From Pseudooceanicola sp. (GTDB taxonomy: Bacteria > Pseudomonadota > Alphaproteobacteria > Rhodobacterales > Rhodobacteraceae): a DNA stretch of 64,000 nucleotides. The notes beneath the pieces are model-generated. The model saw only the letters and a program-made list of their open reading frames with translations, made no database searches and was not told the origin of the DNA. Numbering within the stretch: the stretch's first letter is position 1; each line of letters starts with the position of its first letter. A program made the position numbers and the translations under genes. Below are positions 50,003 to 57,429 of this stretch, in pieces. The stretch covers positions 58,118 to 122,117 of the forward strand of contig NZ_JARGNH010000010.1 in NCBI RefSeq assembly GCF_029213205.1, read 5' to 3'.

Positions 50003-50073
50003 AGGCCGACGGGAAAAAAGGACTTCGATCAGGCCGAAAAGACGCTGGCGTCCCCCAAGTCGATCCTGTGAAA

Positions 50074-50102
50074 TTCTTGTAATAACTGATTCTAAGTATC
50101 AT
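50074..50102 (+). promoter_or_regulatory. Sigma70-like promoter for the divergent HlyD adaptor
   Basis: TTCTTG (50074-50079) and TATCAT (50097-50102) are separated by 17 bases in the only AT-rich stretch of the 140-base divergent gap, 41 bases before the adaptor's ATG. On the other strand a TTGCCT-16-GATACT candidate for the giant operon overlaps the same site, so the two promoters may be co-regulated. Confidence 0.45.
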
Positions 50103-50142
50103 GATCTGGCCCATTCAGGCAATCAGTTGAAGACATCCATAG

Positions 50143-50979
50143 ATGAAACAATGTGTTCCGATTCTATCACTTTTTCTATCACTTTGGCTTGCTTTTGCGC
50201 TGTCCCTGGCAATCGCGGCGCTGCCTGATCGGACAATTGCACAAACCATCACCGAATGCCTGATCCAGGCCAAGGAGGTCGCCCGGATCGGCGCGGCGGA
50301 TCGGGGCGTCCTTGCCCGGGTTCACGTTGAACGCGCCGACAAGGTCGGCCGCGATCAGATCCTGGCGGAACTGGAGGCGACCGAAGAGGATGCGCAGGTC
50401 GCGCTGGCCCGGCTCAGGGTCGGGTCGGATATCGCGGTGCGGCTGGCCCGCGCCAAGGTCGCGGCGGCCGAATTGAACGCCGAGCGCCTGACGACGCTGG
50501 TCGAGCGCAATCTGGTGCCAAAATCGGATCAGGAGGCGGCGATCCTGGCCGCCCAATCCGCCCGGCTGGAAGAAGAAGAAGCCATTTACCAACTGGAAGT
50601 CGCCAAGCTGCAGCTGGCCGCCGCCCTTTCCGCCCGTGAACGCAAACGCATCCGCGCACCCTTTGACGGGGTGGTGACCGACACGCTGTTGTCGGCGGGC
50701 GAGCTTTATAACGAACAGGGGCCAATCATGGTGCTGGCCCGGATCGACCCGCTGAACGTCGAGGCCTACCTGCCCGCCGCCCGCCGCCGCGATGTCGCGG
50801 TTGGCCAGATTGCCGAGGTCACGCTCGAAACCGGTGGCGTTGCATCTGCCACGCTTGAGGTCATCGACCCGGTGCTCGACGCGGCAACCGGCACCTTCGG
50901 TGTCCGGCTCGCGCTGCCGAACCCCGAGGGCAGGATCCTGGCCGGGCAAAGCTGCGGCTTGCGCCTGACTCCGGGATAG
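50143..50979 (+). CDS. HlyD/MFP-family periplasmic adaptor
   Basis: 278 residues with a signal peptide (MKQCVPILSLFLSLWLAFAL, cleavage probably near residue 34). The remainder is a compact membrane-fusion protein: first lipoyl half GAADRGVLARVHVERADKVG, a helical hairpin ~80-160 rich in Ala/Arg/Glu, second lipoyl half RIRAPFDGVVTDTLLSAGEL, then a beta-barrel ending AGQSCGLRL. It resembles RND-type adaptors. It is divergent from the giant-protein gene with only 140 bases between them and no pump gene next to it, so it most likely works with that operon, giving three HlyD-type proteins in the locus. Confidence 0.87.
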   Translation: MKQCVPILSLFLSLWLAFALSLAIAALPDRTIAQTITECLIQAKEVARIGAADRGVLARVHVERADKVGRDQILAELEATEEDAQVALARLRVGSDIAVRLARAKVAAAELNAERLTTLVERNLVPKSDQEAAILAAQSARLEEEEAIYQLEVAKLQLAAALSARERKRIRAPFDGVVTDTLLSAGELYNEQGPIMVLARIDPLNVEAYLPAARRRDVAVGQIAEVTLETGGVASATLEVIDPVLDAATGTFGVRLALPNPEGRILAGQSCGLRLTPG

Positions 50980-51012
50980 GGATTTTCAGAGGTCGCGCTT
51001 TCCACGCGGCGC

Positions 51013-51046
51013 GGCACCGACCAGGCGCAACCGAATGGTCGGTGCC
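51013..51046. terminator. Bidirectional hairpin between convergent genes
   Basis: GGCACCGACCA and TGGTCGGTGCC form a perfect 11-bp stem with a 12-base loop, placed exactly in the gap between the convergent HlyD adaptor and Sco1 genes. A T-tract is lacking, but stem strength and position support termination for both genes. Confidence 0.6.
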
Positions 51047-51052
51047 AGTTCC

Positions 51053-51649
51053 TCAGCTGGCGTTCAGGCGCCGAATCTTGTCCAGCGCCCGGTCATAGTC
51101 TTCCTGATAGCCGATCGGCTCAAAAAACCGGCCCTTGTCGTCAAACAACAACACGTTGGCGGAATGATCCATCGTGTAATCGCCATCCTCAAGCGGCACT
51201 TTGCGCGCGTAGATCCGAAAGGCCTTGATCGCCTTGTCGATCTCTTCGCGTGGGCCTGAGACGCCCTGCACATCCGGCACCCAGGACACATAGTCACGCA
51301 ACTGATCCACGGTGTCGCGTTCGGGGTCGACAGTGACAAAGAAGACCCGCAGCGGAACGGTGTCGCCCAGCTCTTCTTTCCAGGTGGCAATGTCGCCGAG
51401 GGTGGTCGGACAGACCTCGGGGCAATGGGTAAAGCCAAAGAAGACCGCCGAGGGCTGGCCCCTGAGCGTTGCCTCGGTAAAGGCGGTGCCCTTGGTCGTG
51501 GTCAGGTGATACTCGCCCGGCCCGATTGTATCGCTCAGGCTCTGGGCAAACATCGGCCCGATCAGCCGAACCCAGGCGACCAGGATGAGGGCCAGCACTG
51601 CCAGCCCCCAGAGTGTGATGAACGCGACGTGCTTGCGGGACAAGGTCAT
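51053..51649 (-). CDS. Sco1/SenC/PrrC copper metallochaperone
   Basis: 198 residues. One N-terminal membrane anchor (VAFITLWGLAVLALILVAWV) is followed by a periplasmic thioredoxin fold with the copper motif CPEVC (Cys76, Cys80) in FTHCPEVCPTT and the distal ligand His162 in MDHSANVLL. Sco proteins deliver copper to the CuA site of cytochrome oxidase or act as thiol reductases. A TTG codon at 51661 would give four more residues, but the ATG at 51649 is preferred. It begins eight bases after the stop of the YcnI-PCuAC gene, so the two are co-transcribed; together they form a copper-delivery module. Confidence 0.93.
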   Translation of the reverse strand: MTLSRKHVAFITLWGLAVLALILVAWVRLIGPMFAQSLSDTIGPGEYHLTTTKGTAFTEATLRGQPSAVFFGFTHCPEVCPTTLGDIATWKEELGDTVPLRVFFVTVDPERDTVDQLRDYVSWVPDVQGVSGPREEIDKAIKAFRIYARKVPLEDGDYTMDHSANVLLFDDKGRFFEPIGYQEDYDRALDKIRRLNAS

Positions 51650-51657
51650 GGCGCGGC

Positions 51658-52752
51658 TCAATCAGACCGGCCCATGTTGCCATGGCCGCCATGGCCTTTC
51701 ATCTTGCCGTGATCCCCCATCTTCATGTCGCCGTGCTTCATGCCACCCTGGTCGTGCCCGGTATGACCCGCCCCGGATTTCGCATTCGGCGCCCCGATCG
51801 ACATCGGGATTTCCACCTGTCCGGCCATTTCGAACATCAACGTGACGGGGATCCTGGTGCCTTCGACCAACGGTTCTTTCAGCTTCATCAGCATCAGGTG
51901 ATAGCCGCCGGGCTTCAGAACCACAGTCGCGCCAGCGGGGATGGCCAGACCGTCGGGCAATTGCCGCATCTTCATCACGTCGCCCTCCATCGCCATTTCA
52001 TGGACCTCGACATGACCGGCAACCGCCGTCGACGCGCCGATCAGCCGATCGTCCGTCGTCCCGGTGTTGGTGACGCTGAGAAAGCCGCCGCCGACAGGGG
52101 CATTCGGCAGGGTGGCCCGCGCGAAGGCGCCAGAGATTTCGAGATCACCAACCTTGATCGGCGCGGCCATGGCGTGATCGGCGGCCGCCTTGTTGGCGCC
52201 ATGTCCACCATGCCCGCCATGTCCACCATGCCCGTGGTGCCCTGAGGTTCCGGCCACTATCACCAGTTTCGGCGCGGGATTCGGCACGCCCTTCGCCCCC
52301 GAGGTGTCGGTCCAGTCGGCGACGCCATTGGCGCATTCCTGCAGGGCCGGAAAATACATCACCGTATCGGCGGCGATATCGGCGCCAAAGGTGCCGCGCA
52401 CCGAAAACTCGTCATACCAATCGTCTTCGAGATGGCCACCGGACCAGGTCACCTCGCGCAGGCCCTCGGTCATCTTGGTGCCGTGATTGTCATAGGGCGT
52501 GGCGTAGTTGCCGGTGTCGAGGCTCAGGGTCCAGCCGGGTTTGGGCATCGGCTTGGCGGCGTAAAAGCCATCCGGCAGGGTCAGGCGAACGGTGTGGGTC
52601 GCCTCGCCATTGCACCCATGCGGCACCCGCAGGGTGATCTTGACCGTGGACCCGGCAGCGGCCTCTTTCTGATCGAGGGTGGCATGGGCGAAGGCGGAGC
52701 CGGCGAGCGTCAGCAAGGCACCGGCAAAAAGGAAGGGTTTGAACATTTTCAT
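51658..52752 (-). CDS. YcnI (DUF1775)-PCuAC fusion, periplasmic copper chaperone
   Basis: 364 residues. The signal peptide is MKMFKPFLFAGALLTLAGSAFA with mature N-terminal His23, the ligand expected in DUF1775/YcnI proteins. Residues ~23-170 are the YcnI domain (HATLDQKEAAAGSTVKITLR, VTWSGGHLEDDWYDEF). A His/Gly-rich linker (~172-190, HHGHGGHGGHGGHG) leads to a PCuAC domain (~200-320) with HVEVHEMAMEGDVMKMRQL and GGYHLMLMKLK, whose His/Met residues bind Cu(I). The tail is again His/Met-rich (GGMKHGDMKMGDHGKM). YcnI and PCuAC are usually separate proteins. The gene stands upstream of sco1, consistent with copper transfer to cytochrome oxidase. Confidence 0.93.
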   Translation of the reverse strand: MKMFKPFLFAGALLTLAGSAFAHATLDQKEAAAGSTVKITLRVPHGCNGEATHTVRLTLPDGFYAAKPMPKPGWTLSLDTGNYATPYDNHGTKMTEGLREVTWSGGHLEDDWYDEFSVRGTFGADIAADTVMYFPALQECANGVADWTDTSGAKGVPNPAPKLVIVAGTSGHHGHGGHGGHGGHGANKAAADHAMAAPIKVGDLEISGAFARATLPNAPVGGGFLSVTNTGTTDDRLIGASTAVAGHVEVHEMAMEGDVMKMRQLPDGLAIPAGATVVLKPGGYHLMLMKLKEPLVEGTRIPVTLMFEMAGQVEIPMSIGAPNAKSGAGHTGHDQGGMKHGDMKMGDHGKMKGHGGHGNMGRSD

Positions 52753-52846
52753 TCTCCATCAAGGAACGCATGCGGACGCACCGCGACTTGCGAAACTGGC
52801 GGCCAGAGGGCCGCGCCTGTCTTTGAAAACCCGTTTCCGGGCGCGA

Positions 52847-53194
52847 TCAGGCGATGAAGGGAGGCGCGCGTGGCGCGTGGTTGCGATTCCGGGCCTGCGC
52901 CGCCCGCAACAGCCCGGCAGACTGCCGCCAGGCATCGAAGGGGCGAAAGAGCGCGGCAAAACCGGCGGGTTCCGGCGCCACTGTGTCGGAGAGCAAACGA
53001 CAGAAGGGGCAGTGATGGTCAGGGTCTATGCCATCGCCACAGAAGTCATCCACCGACCCCGTCAGCAGCGAGATCTGAAGCGCTGCCGGGTCGCCGCGGT
53101 CGGGTGCCATCGCGGAAGCCGAAAACACGCTGACCGCCGTGATCAACACGATGGCAAGCCATGATATGAAGATCTGTGGGGCTCCGCGGATCAT
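52847..53194 (-). CDS. Small exported protein of the copper cluster (DUF2946-like)
   Basis: 115 residues. An N-terminal hydrophobic helix (FISWLAIVLITAVSVFSASAMA) could be a signal peptide or anchor. The short exported part has a CGDGIDPDHHCPFC cluster, whose Cys/His content resembles DUF2946-type proteins that often sit next to copper-resistance or PCuAC genes. Metal binding is likely but unproven. It is 94 bases upstream of the YcnI-PCuAC gene on the same strand. Confidence 0.7.
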   Translation of the reverse strand: MIRGAPQIFISWLAIVLITAVSVFSASAMAPDRGDPAALQISLLTGSVDDFCGDGIDPDHHCPFCRLLSDTVAPEPAGFAALFRPFDAWRQSAGLLRAAQARNRNHAPRAPPFIA

Positions 53195-53203
53195 GCCGGC
53201 AGT

Positions 53204-53611
53204 CTATCCCTCAAAGGTCCGGCCCCGCCACTCCGAAAAAGTGTCGCAGTCGTCAATTTCTTTGGGCCGCCAGTCTGATTTCGGATGTCGCGAAGGCACT
53301 CGGGCCGGGCCCGGAGGCAGGTCGGCGCGGGCGAATTCGGTGTCATCCCGCACCGCAAGAATGCGACGCCGTGGAAGATTGTCACTGCCGGTGCCGTGGC
53401 CAGAAACGAAGCACTGCGGGCCCCGAAACACCTCGACCGCGCGATCTGGCAGAACTGGAGCGGAGACCACCGACGAAGCCGCGTCGAAACGAACCCTCTC
53501 GTGATTTGCATGCAAACCACTGCCGGGCCGTGGATGCACTGTATGAAACGGCGGGGCCAGCGGCTCATGGCGCGGGACTTCGACAGACAGGTCGCTGAGG
53601 TCCAGGTTCAT
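53204..53611 (-). CDS. Hypothetical protein upstream of the copper cluster
   Basis: 135 residues from the ATG at 53611 (MNLDLSDLSVEVPRHEPLAP); the frame is open further upstream without a better start and no clear ribosome site is seen. No known domain is recognised. It is rich in Arg, Asp and Pro, with no signal peptide, no membrane helix and no Cys cluster. The stop is nine bases before the small CxxC gene, which favours a real co-transcribed gene, but frames on both strands are open here and I cannot exclude non-coding DNA. Confidence 0.4.
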   Translation of the reverse strand: MNLDLSDLSVEVPRHEPLAPPFHTVHPRPGSGLHANHERVRFDAASSVVSAPVLPDRAVEVFRGPQCFVSGHGTGSDNLPRRRILAVRDDTEFARADLPPGPARVPSRHPKSDWRPKEIDDCDTFSEWRGRTFEG

Positions 53612-53844
53612 ATCGTCATCATGAATGGCTATATCGCCCTTGGCATCCCTGTCATAGCAGCCGTGAGGTGAATCCGTCCGGGGTAAGGGCAGCGTTGGGC
53701 GGCAGAGACCCGCCAGGCAACAATAACAATGACCTGCGCACACTTGCCCTTACGTCATACTTTGCCTTACACAACCGCACCGGGCGCCGTAGCGCCGACG
53801 GACGACACCCGTTGCGGTTTGAAATAACCTGAGGAATCCTCACC

Positions 53845-54897
53845 TTGCTCGACCAAATCGCGCTGCGCGCCGAACTCGCCGATCACTATGATCTCGCCCC
53901 CTCCATGGAAATCGCCGAAGCCAACGCCCATCTCTACGACAACATGAGCCGGGTGGTCTCGCCCCCGGACTGGGCGATCTTTGCGCCCTATGTCGCGGCG
54001 ATCAACAAGCTGAAGAAAGAGCGCAACGCGGTCATTCTGGCGCACAATTACATGACCCCCGAAATCTATCACGGCATCGCGGATGTCGTGGGCGACAGCC
54101 TGCAACTGGCGATCGAGGCGACCAAGGTCGAAGCGGATGTGATTGTGCAATGCGGCGTGCATTTCATGGCCGAGACCTCAAAGATCCTCAGCCCCTCCAA
54201 GACCGTGCTGATGCCCGACATGGAGGCTGGCTGTTCGCTCGCCGAAAGCATCACGGCCGAGGGGGTTGCAGAAATGCGCGCCAAATACCCCGGCGCGCCG
54301 GTGGTGACCTATGTGAATACCACGGCGGCAGTAAAGGCGGTGTCGGACATCTGCTGCACATCGTCCAACGCGGCGCAGATCGTGCGCGGGCTCGATAGCG
54401 ACACCGTCATCATGACGCCCGACAAATACCTGGCGCAGAACATTGCCAACCAGGTGCCGGAAAAGCGGATCGTCTGGTGGGATGGCGCCTGCATCGTGCA
54501 TGAACAATACACCGCGCAGGACCTGAAGGACTTCCGCGAGTGGAACCACGGCACCCGCATCATCGCCCATCCCGAATGCCCCCCCGACGTGGTGGCAGAG
54601 GCCGACTTTTCGGGCTCCACCAGCGATATCATCGACTACGTGACGCAGCAGCGCCCCGAAAAAGCGATGCTGGTGACCGAATGCTCCATGGCCTCGAACA
54701 TCTCGGACGCGTTGCCGGATGTGGATTTCGTCGGGCCCTGCAACATGTGCCCCTTCATGAAGAAGATCACGCTGGAGAAGGTCCTCTGGTCGTTGCACTC
54801 CATGGAGGGCGCGGTAGAGGTCGATCCAGCCGTCGCGGACAAGGCGCGCGTTGCCGTGCAGCGGATGATCGACCTGTCTGCCAAGATGTCTGACTGA
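53845..54897 (+). CDS. nadA: Quinolinate synthase
   Basis: 350 residues. Conserved NadA features: ILAHNYMTPEIYHGIADVVGDSLQLA, QCGVHFMAETSKIL, MPDMEAGCSLAESI, YVNTTAAVKAVSDICCTSSNA, and the C-terminal GPCNMCPFMKKI. Three of these Cys ligate the [4Fe-4S] cluster that condenses iminoaspartate with dihydroxyacetone phosphate. The start is a TTG at 53845, supported by GAGGA nine bases upstream. It is followed by nadB after a four-base gap and is the first gene of the de novo NAD operon. Confidence 0.97.
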   Translation: MLDQIALRAELADHYDLAPSMEIAEANAHLYDNMSRVVSPPDWAIFAPYVAAINKLKKERNAVILAHNYMTPEIYHGIADVVGDSLQLAIEATKVEADVIVQCGVHFMAETSKILSPSKTVLMPDMEAGCSLAESITAEGVAEMRAKYPGAPVVTYVNTTAAVKAVSDICCTSSNAAQIVRGLDSDTVIMTPDKYLAQNIANQVPEKRIVWWDGACIVHEQYTAQDLKDFREWNHGTRIIAHPECPPDVVAEADFSGSTSDIIDYVTQQRPEKAMLVTECSMASNISDALPDVDFVGPCNMCPFMKKITLEKVLWSLHSMEGAVEVDPAVADKARVAVQRMIDLSAKMSD

Positions 54898-54901
54898 GGC
54901 G

Positions 54902-56476
54902 ATGACCCCGATCGAAACGTCCCGCGTCATCATCGTCGGGGCGGGGCTTGCGGCGCAATATGCCGCGCTGAAACTGGCCCCGCGCCCGGTGTTGATGCTC
55001 TCTCCCGAAGCCCTGGGCGAAGGGGCCTCCTCAAGCTGGGCGCAGGGCGGCGTGGCGGCGGCGATGGACCCGGCCGACAGCGCCGAGGCCCATGCACGCG
55101 ACACGGTCTTGGCCGGCGCGGGCACGGTGGATCACCGCGTCGCGCAGTCGGTCACGGCGGACGCGCGCGCGCACATCCTCGATCTGACCGGTCTGGGCGC
55201 GCCCTTCGACCGGATCGCCAGCGGGGCCTATGTCCTGTCACGCGAGGCCGCGCATTCCTTTGCCCGCGTGGTCCGTGTGCGCGGCGACCAGGCTGGCGCC
55301 GAGATCATGAGCGCCCTGACCCGACAGGTGCAGGAGGCCGCTCATATCCAGGTCCTCGAAGGGGTGATGGCCACCCGGCTCGAGGTCTCGAAGGGGCGCA
55401 TCACCGGCGTCGCCGTCGCCCGCTGCGCAGATGATGAACAAAGCGAGAGTGTCATCCTCCGCAGCGCCGCCGTGCTGCTGGCGGGTGGCGGCTCCGGCGG
55501 GCTCTTTGCCCTGACCACGAATCCGCCGCGCATCCGGGGTCAGGTCATCGGCATGGCTGCCCGCGCGGGCGCCGAGATTGCCGATGCGGAGTTCGTCCAG
55601 TTCCACCCGACCGCCATGGCCTGCGGCCTCGACCCCGCGCCGCTGGCGACCGAAGCGCTGCGCGGCGAAGGGGCCACGCTGATCAACCGCAACGGCGAGC
55701 GGTTCATGCTGGCGGCGCATCCCGATGCCGAGCTTGCCCCACGCGACATCGTGGCCCGCGCCGTCTACGCGCAGACCAAGGCCGGGTTGGCTCCCGCCCT
55801 CGACACCCGCACAGCCCTTGGTGCGAAGATCCTGACCGACTTCCCCGCCGTTGCCGACGCCTGCCGCCTGGCGGGACTCGATCCCGTGACACAGCCGATC
55901 CCGGTGGCCGCCGCCGCGCACTATCACATGGGCGGTGTGGCCACGGATGCGGCCGGGCAAAGCTCTCTCCCCGGGCTCTGGGCCTGCGGCGAGGTCGCCT
56001 CGACCGGGCTGCACGGGGCCAACCGGCTGGCTTCCAACGGGCTGCTGGAGGCGCTGGTTTACGGGCGTCGCTGCGCCTTGGCCATCGACGCGGCACTGCC
56101 CGCACCGAAAGACGCGCCGATGGTGAACCTGCCCGATCTTCCCATGGCCGAGGCTCCCAACCCGACCTTGGTCAGGCAACTGCGCCAGTCCATGACCGAG
56201 GGCGTCGGCGTGATCCGCGACGCGCAGAGCCTGTCCGGCACGCTGGCGCAGATTGCCCGGATCGAAACCGCCCAGCCGGATTGCGAAACGCTCTGCAACA
56301 TGACCGCCACCGCGACATTGATCGCCGCCGCCGCGCTGATGCGCCGCGAAAGCCGGGGTGCGCATTTTCGCTCGGACTACCCCGATGCGGCGGGTGACAT
56401 CGGCACGCGATCACGGCTCACCCTCGCCGACGCCCTGACCCTCCGCGCCGCCACCATCCAAGAGGAACCGGCATGA
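54902..56476 (+). CDS. nadB: L-aspartate oxidase
   Basis: 524 residues. The FAD-binding GAGLAAQYAALKLA motif is near the N-terminus. Family motifs follow: SSSWAQGGVAAA, SREAAHSFARVV with RGDQAG, EFVQFHPTAM, and the C-terminal GEVASTGLHGANRLASNGLLEALVYG. It oxidises L-aspartate to iminoaspartate for NadA. The gene starts four bases after nadA and ends overlapping nadC by ATGA (56473-56476). Confidence 0.97.
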   Translation: MTPIETSRVIIVGAGLAAQYAALKLAPRPVLMLSPEALGEGASSSWAQGGVAAAMDPADSAEAHARDTVLAGAGTVDHRVAQSVTADARAHILDLTGLGAPFDRIASGAYVLSREAAHSFARVVRVRGDQAGAEIMSALTRQVQEAAHIQVLEGVMATRLEVSKGRITGVAVARCADDEQSESVILRSAAVLLAGGGSGGLFALTTNPPRIRGQVIGMAARAGAEIADAEFVQFHPTAMACGLDPAPLATEALRGEGATLINRNGERFMLAAHPDAELAPRDIVARAVYAQTKAGLAPALDTRTALGAKILTDFPAVADACRLAGLDPVTQPIPVAAAAHYHMGGVATDAAGQSSLPGLWACGEVASTGLHGANRLASNGLLEALVYGRRCALAIDAALPAPKDAPMVNLPDLPMAEAPNPTLVRQLRQSMTEGVGVIRDAQSLSGTLAQIARIETAQPDCETLCNMTATATLIAAAALMRRESRGAHFRSDYPDAAGDIGTRSRLTLADALTLRAATIQEEPA

Positions 56477-57321
56477 CCCGAAACCCCCTGCCCGACCTGA
56501 TCCTTGAACCGCTGGTCCGCGCCGCGCTGATGGAGGATCTGGGCACCTACGGCGATATCACCACCCGCACCGTCATCCCCGCCGGCACGACCTACGCCGC
56601 GCGGCTGAACGCGCGCGAGGCGGGCGTCGTCTCTGGCCTTCAGATCGCCGCGATGGCCTTCCGGCTGGTCGATCCCAGGCTCGAGGCCACCGCGCACAAG
56701 CTGGACGGCGATGCGATCGCTCCGGGCGATCTGCTGATGCAGATCACCGGCAACGCCGCATCGATCCTCTCCGCCGAACGGGTGGCGTTGAACTTCGCCG
56801 GGCGGCTGTCTGGCATCGCCACCCTGACCGCCGCTTTCGTGGCCCGGACCGAGGGGACGAAGACCCGGATCACTTGCACCCGCAAGACCACGCCGGGCCT
56901 GCGACTGGTCGAGAAGCAGGCGGTGCTGCACGGCGGCGGCTTCAACCACCGCTTCAGCCTGTCCGACGCGATCCTGATCAAGGACAACCACATCGCCGCC
57001 GCCGGGGGCATCCGCCCTGTGCTGAGAGCGGTTAAAGCGCAGGCCTCGCACATGGTTCGCTGCGAGATCGAGGTCGACCGGCTGGACCAGCTGGCCGAGG
57101 TGCTGGACGAAGGCGGCGCGGATGTCGTTCTGCTGGACAACATGGACAGCCAGACCCTCGTGAAAGCTGTGGAAATGACCGCCGGACGGGTGATCCTCGA
57201 AGCCTCCGGCAACATGCGGCTGGACCGAATCGCCGAAGTCTCAGCGACGGGGGTGGATTACATCTCATCCGGGGCGCTGACCCACTCGGCGCAGACACTC
57301 GATCTCGGGTTGGATTTCTGA
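56473..57321 (+). CDS. nadC: Quinolinate phosphoribosyltransferase (decarboxylating)
   Basis: 282 residues. Characteristic motifs: CTRKTTPGLRLVEKQAVLHGG, HRFSLSDAILIKDNHIAAAG, and LEASGNMRLDRIAEVSATGVDYISSGALTHS. It converts quinolinate and PRPP to nicotinate mononucleotide, finishing the pathway started by NadB and NadA. Its ATG overlaps the nadB stop, so translation is coupled. Confidence 0.97.
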   Translation: MTRNPLPDLILEPLVRAALMEDLGTYGDITTRTVIPAGTTYAARLNAREAGVVSGLQIAAMAFRLVDPRLEATAHKLDGDAIAPGDLLMQITGNAASILSAERVALNFAGRLSGIATLTAAFVARTEGTKTRITCTRKTTPGLRLVEKQAVLHGGGFNHRFSLSDAILIKDNHIAAAGGIRPVLRAVKAQASHMVRCEIEVDRLDQLAEVLDEGGADVVLLDNMDSQTLVKAVEMTAGRVILEASGNMRLDRIAEVSATGVDYISSGALTHSAQTLDLGLDF

Positions 57322-57429
57322 GCGGACACAAAATTACCAATTGATGCCGATAATCATAATGAAATTACGCCACACTTGCACAGGCCCGCGCAGGGCGATA
57401 TCGATCCCCTGCCCTGCCGGAGGACCAGA
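57322..57429 (+). promoter_or_regulatory. AT-rich leader upstream of panBC
   Basis: 108 bases between nadC and panB, with a clearly AT-rich stretch (57331-57366) in an otherwise GC-rich window. That suggests a separate promoter for panBC, though no convincing -35/-10 pair is visible. GGAGGACC precedes the panB ATG. Confidence 0.35.

Noticed and set aside
45227..49765. 1512-codon plus-strand frame opposite the PPC array
   Set aside because: Repeating Asp/Gly codons on the minus strand create an open antisense frame; no recognisable domain, and the minus-strand domains are clear.
53612..53844. NAD-responsive riboswitch or regulator site upstream of nadA
   Set aside because: Two similar TGCC(C)TTAC elements are seen (53745-53770), but I could not match them to a known site or find a convincing structure.
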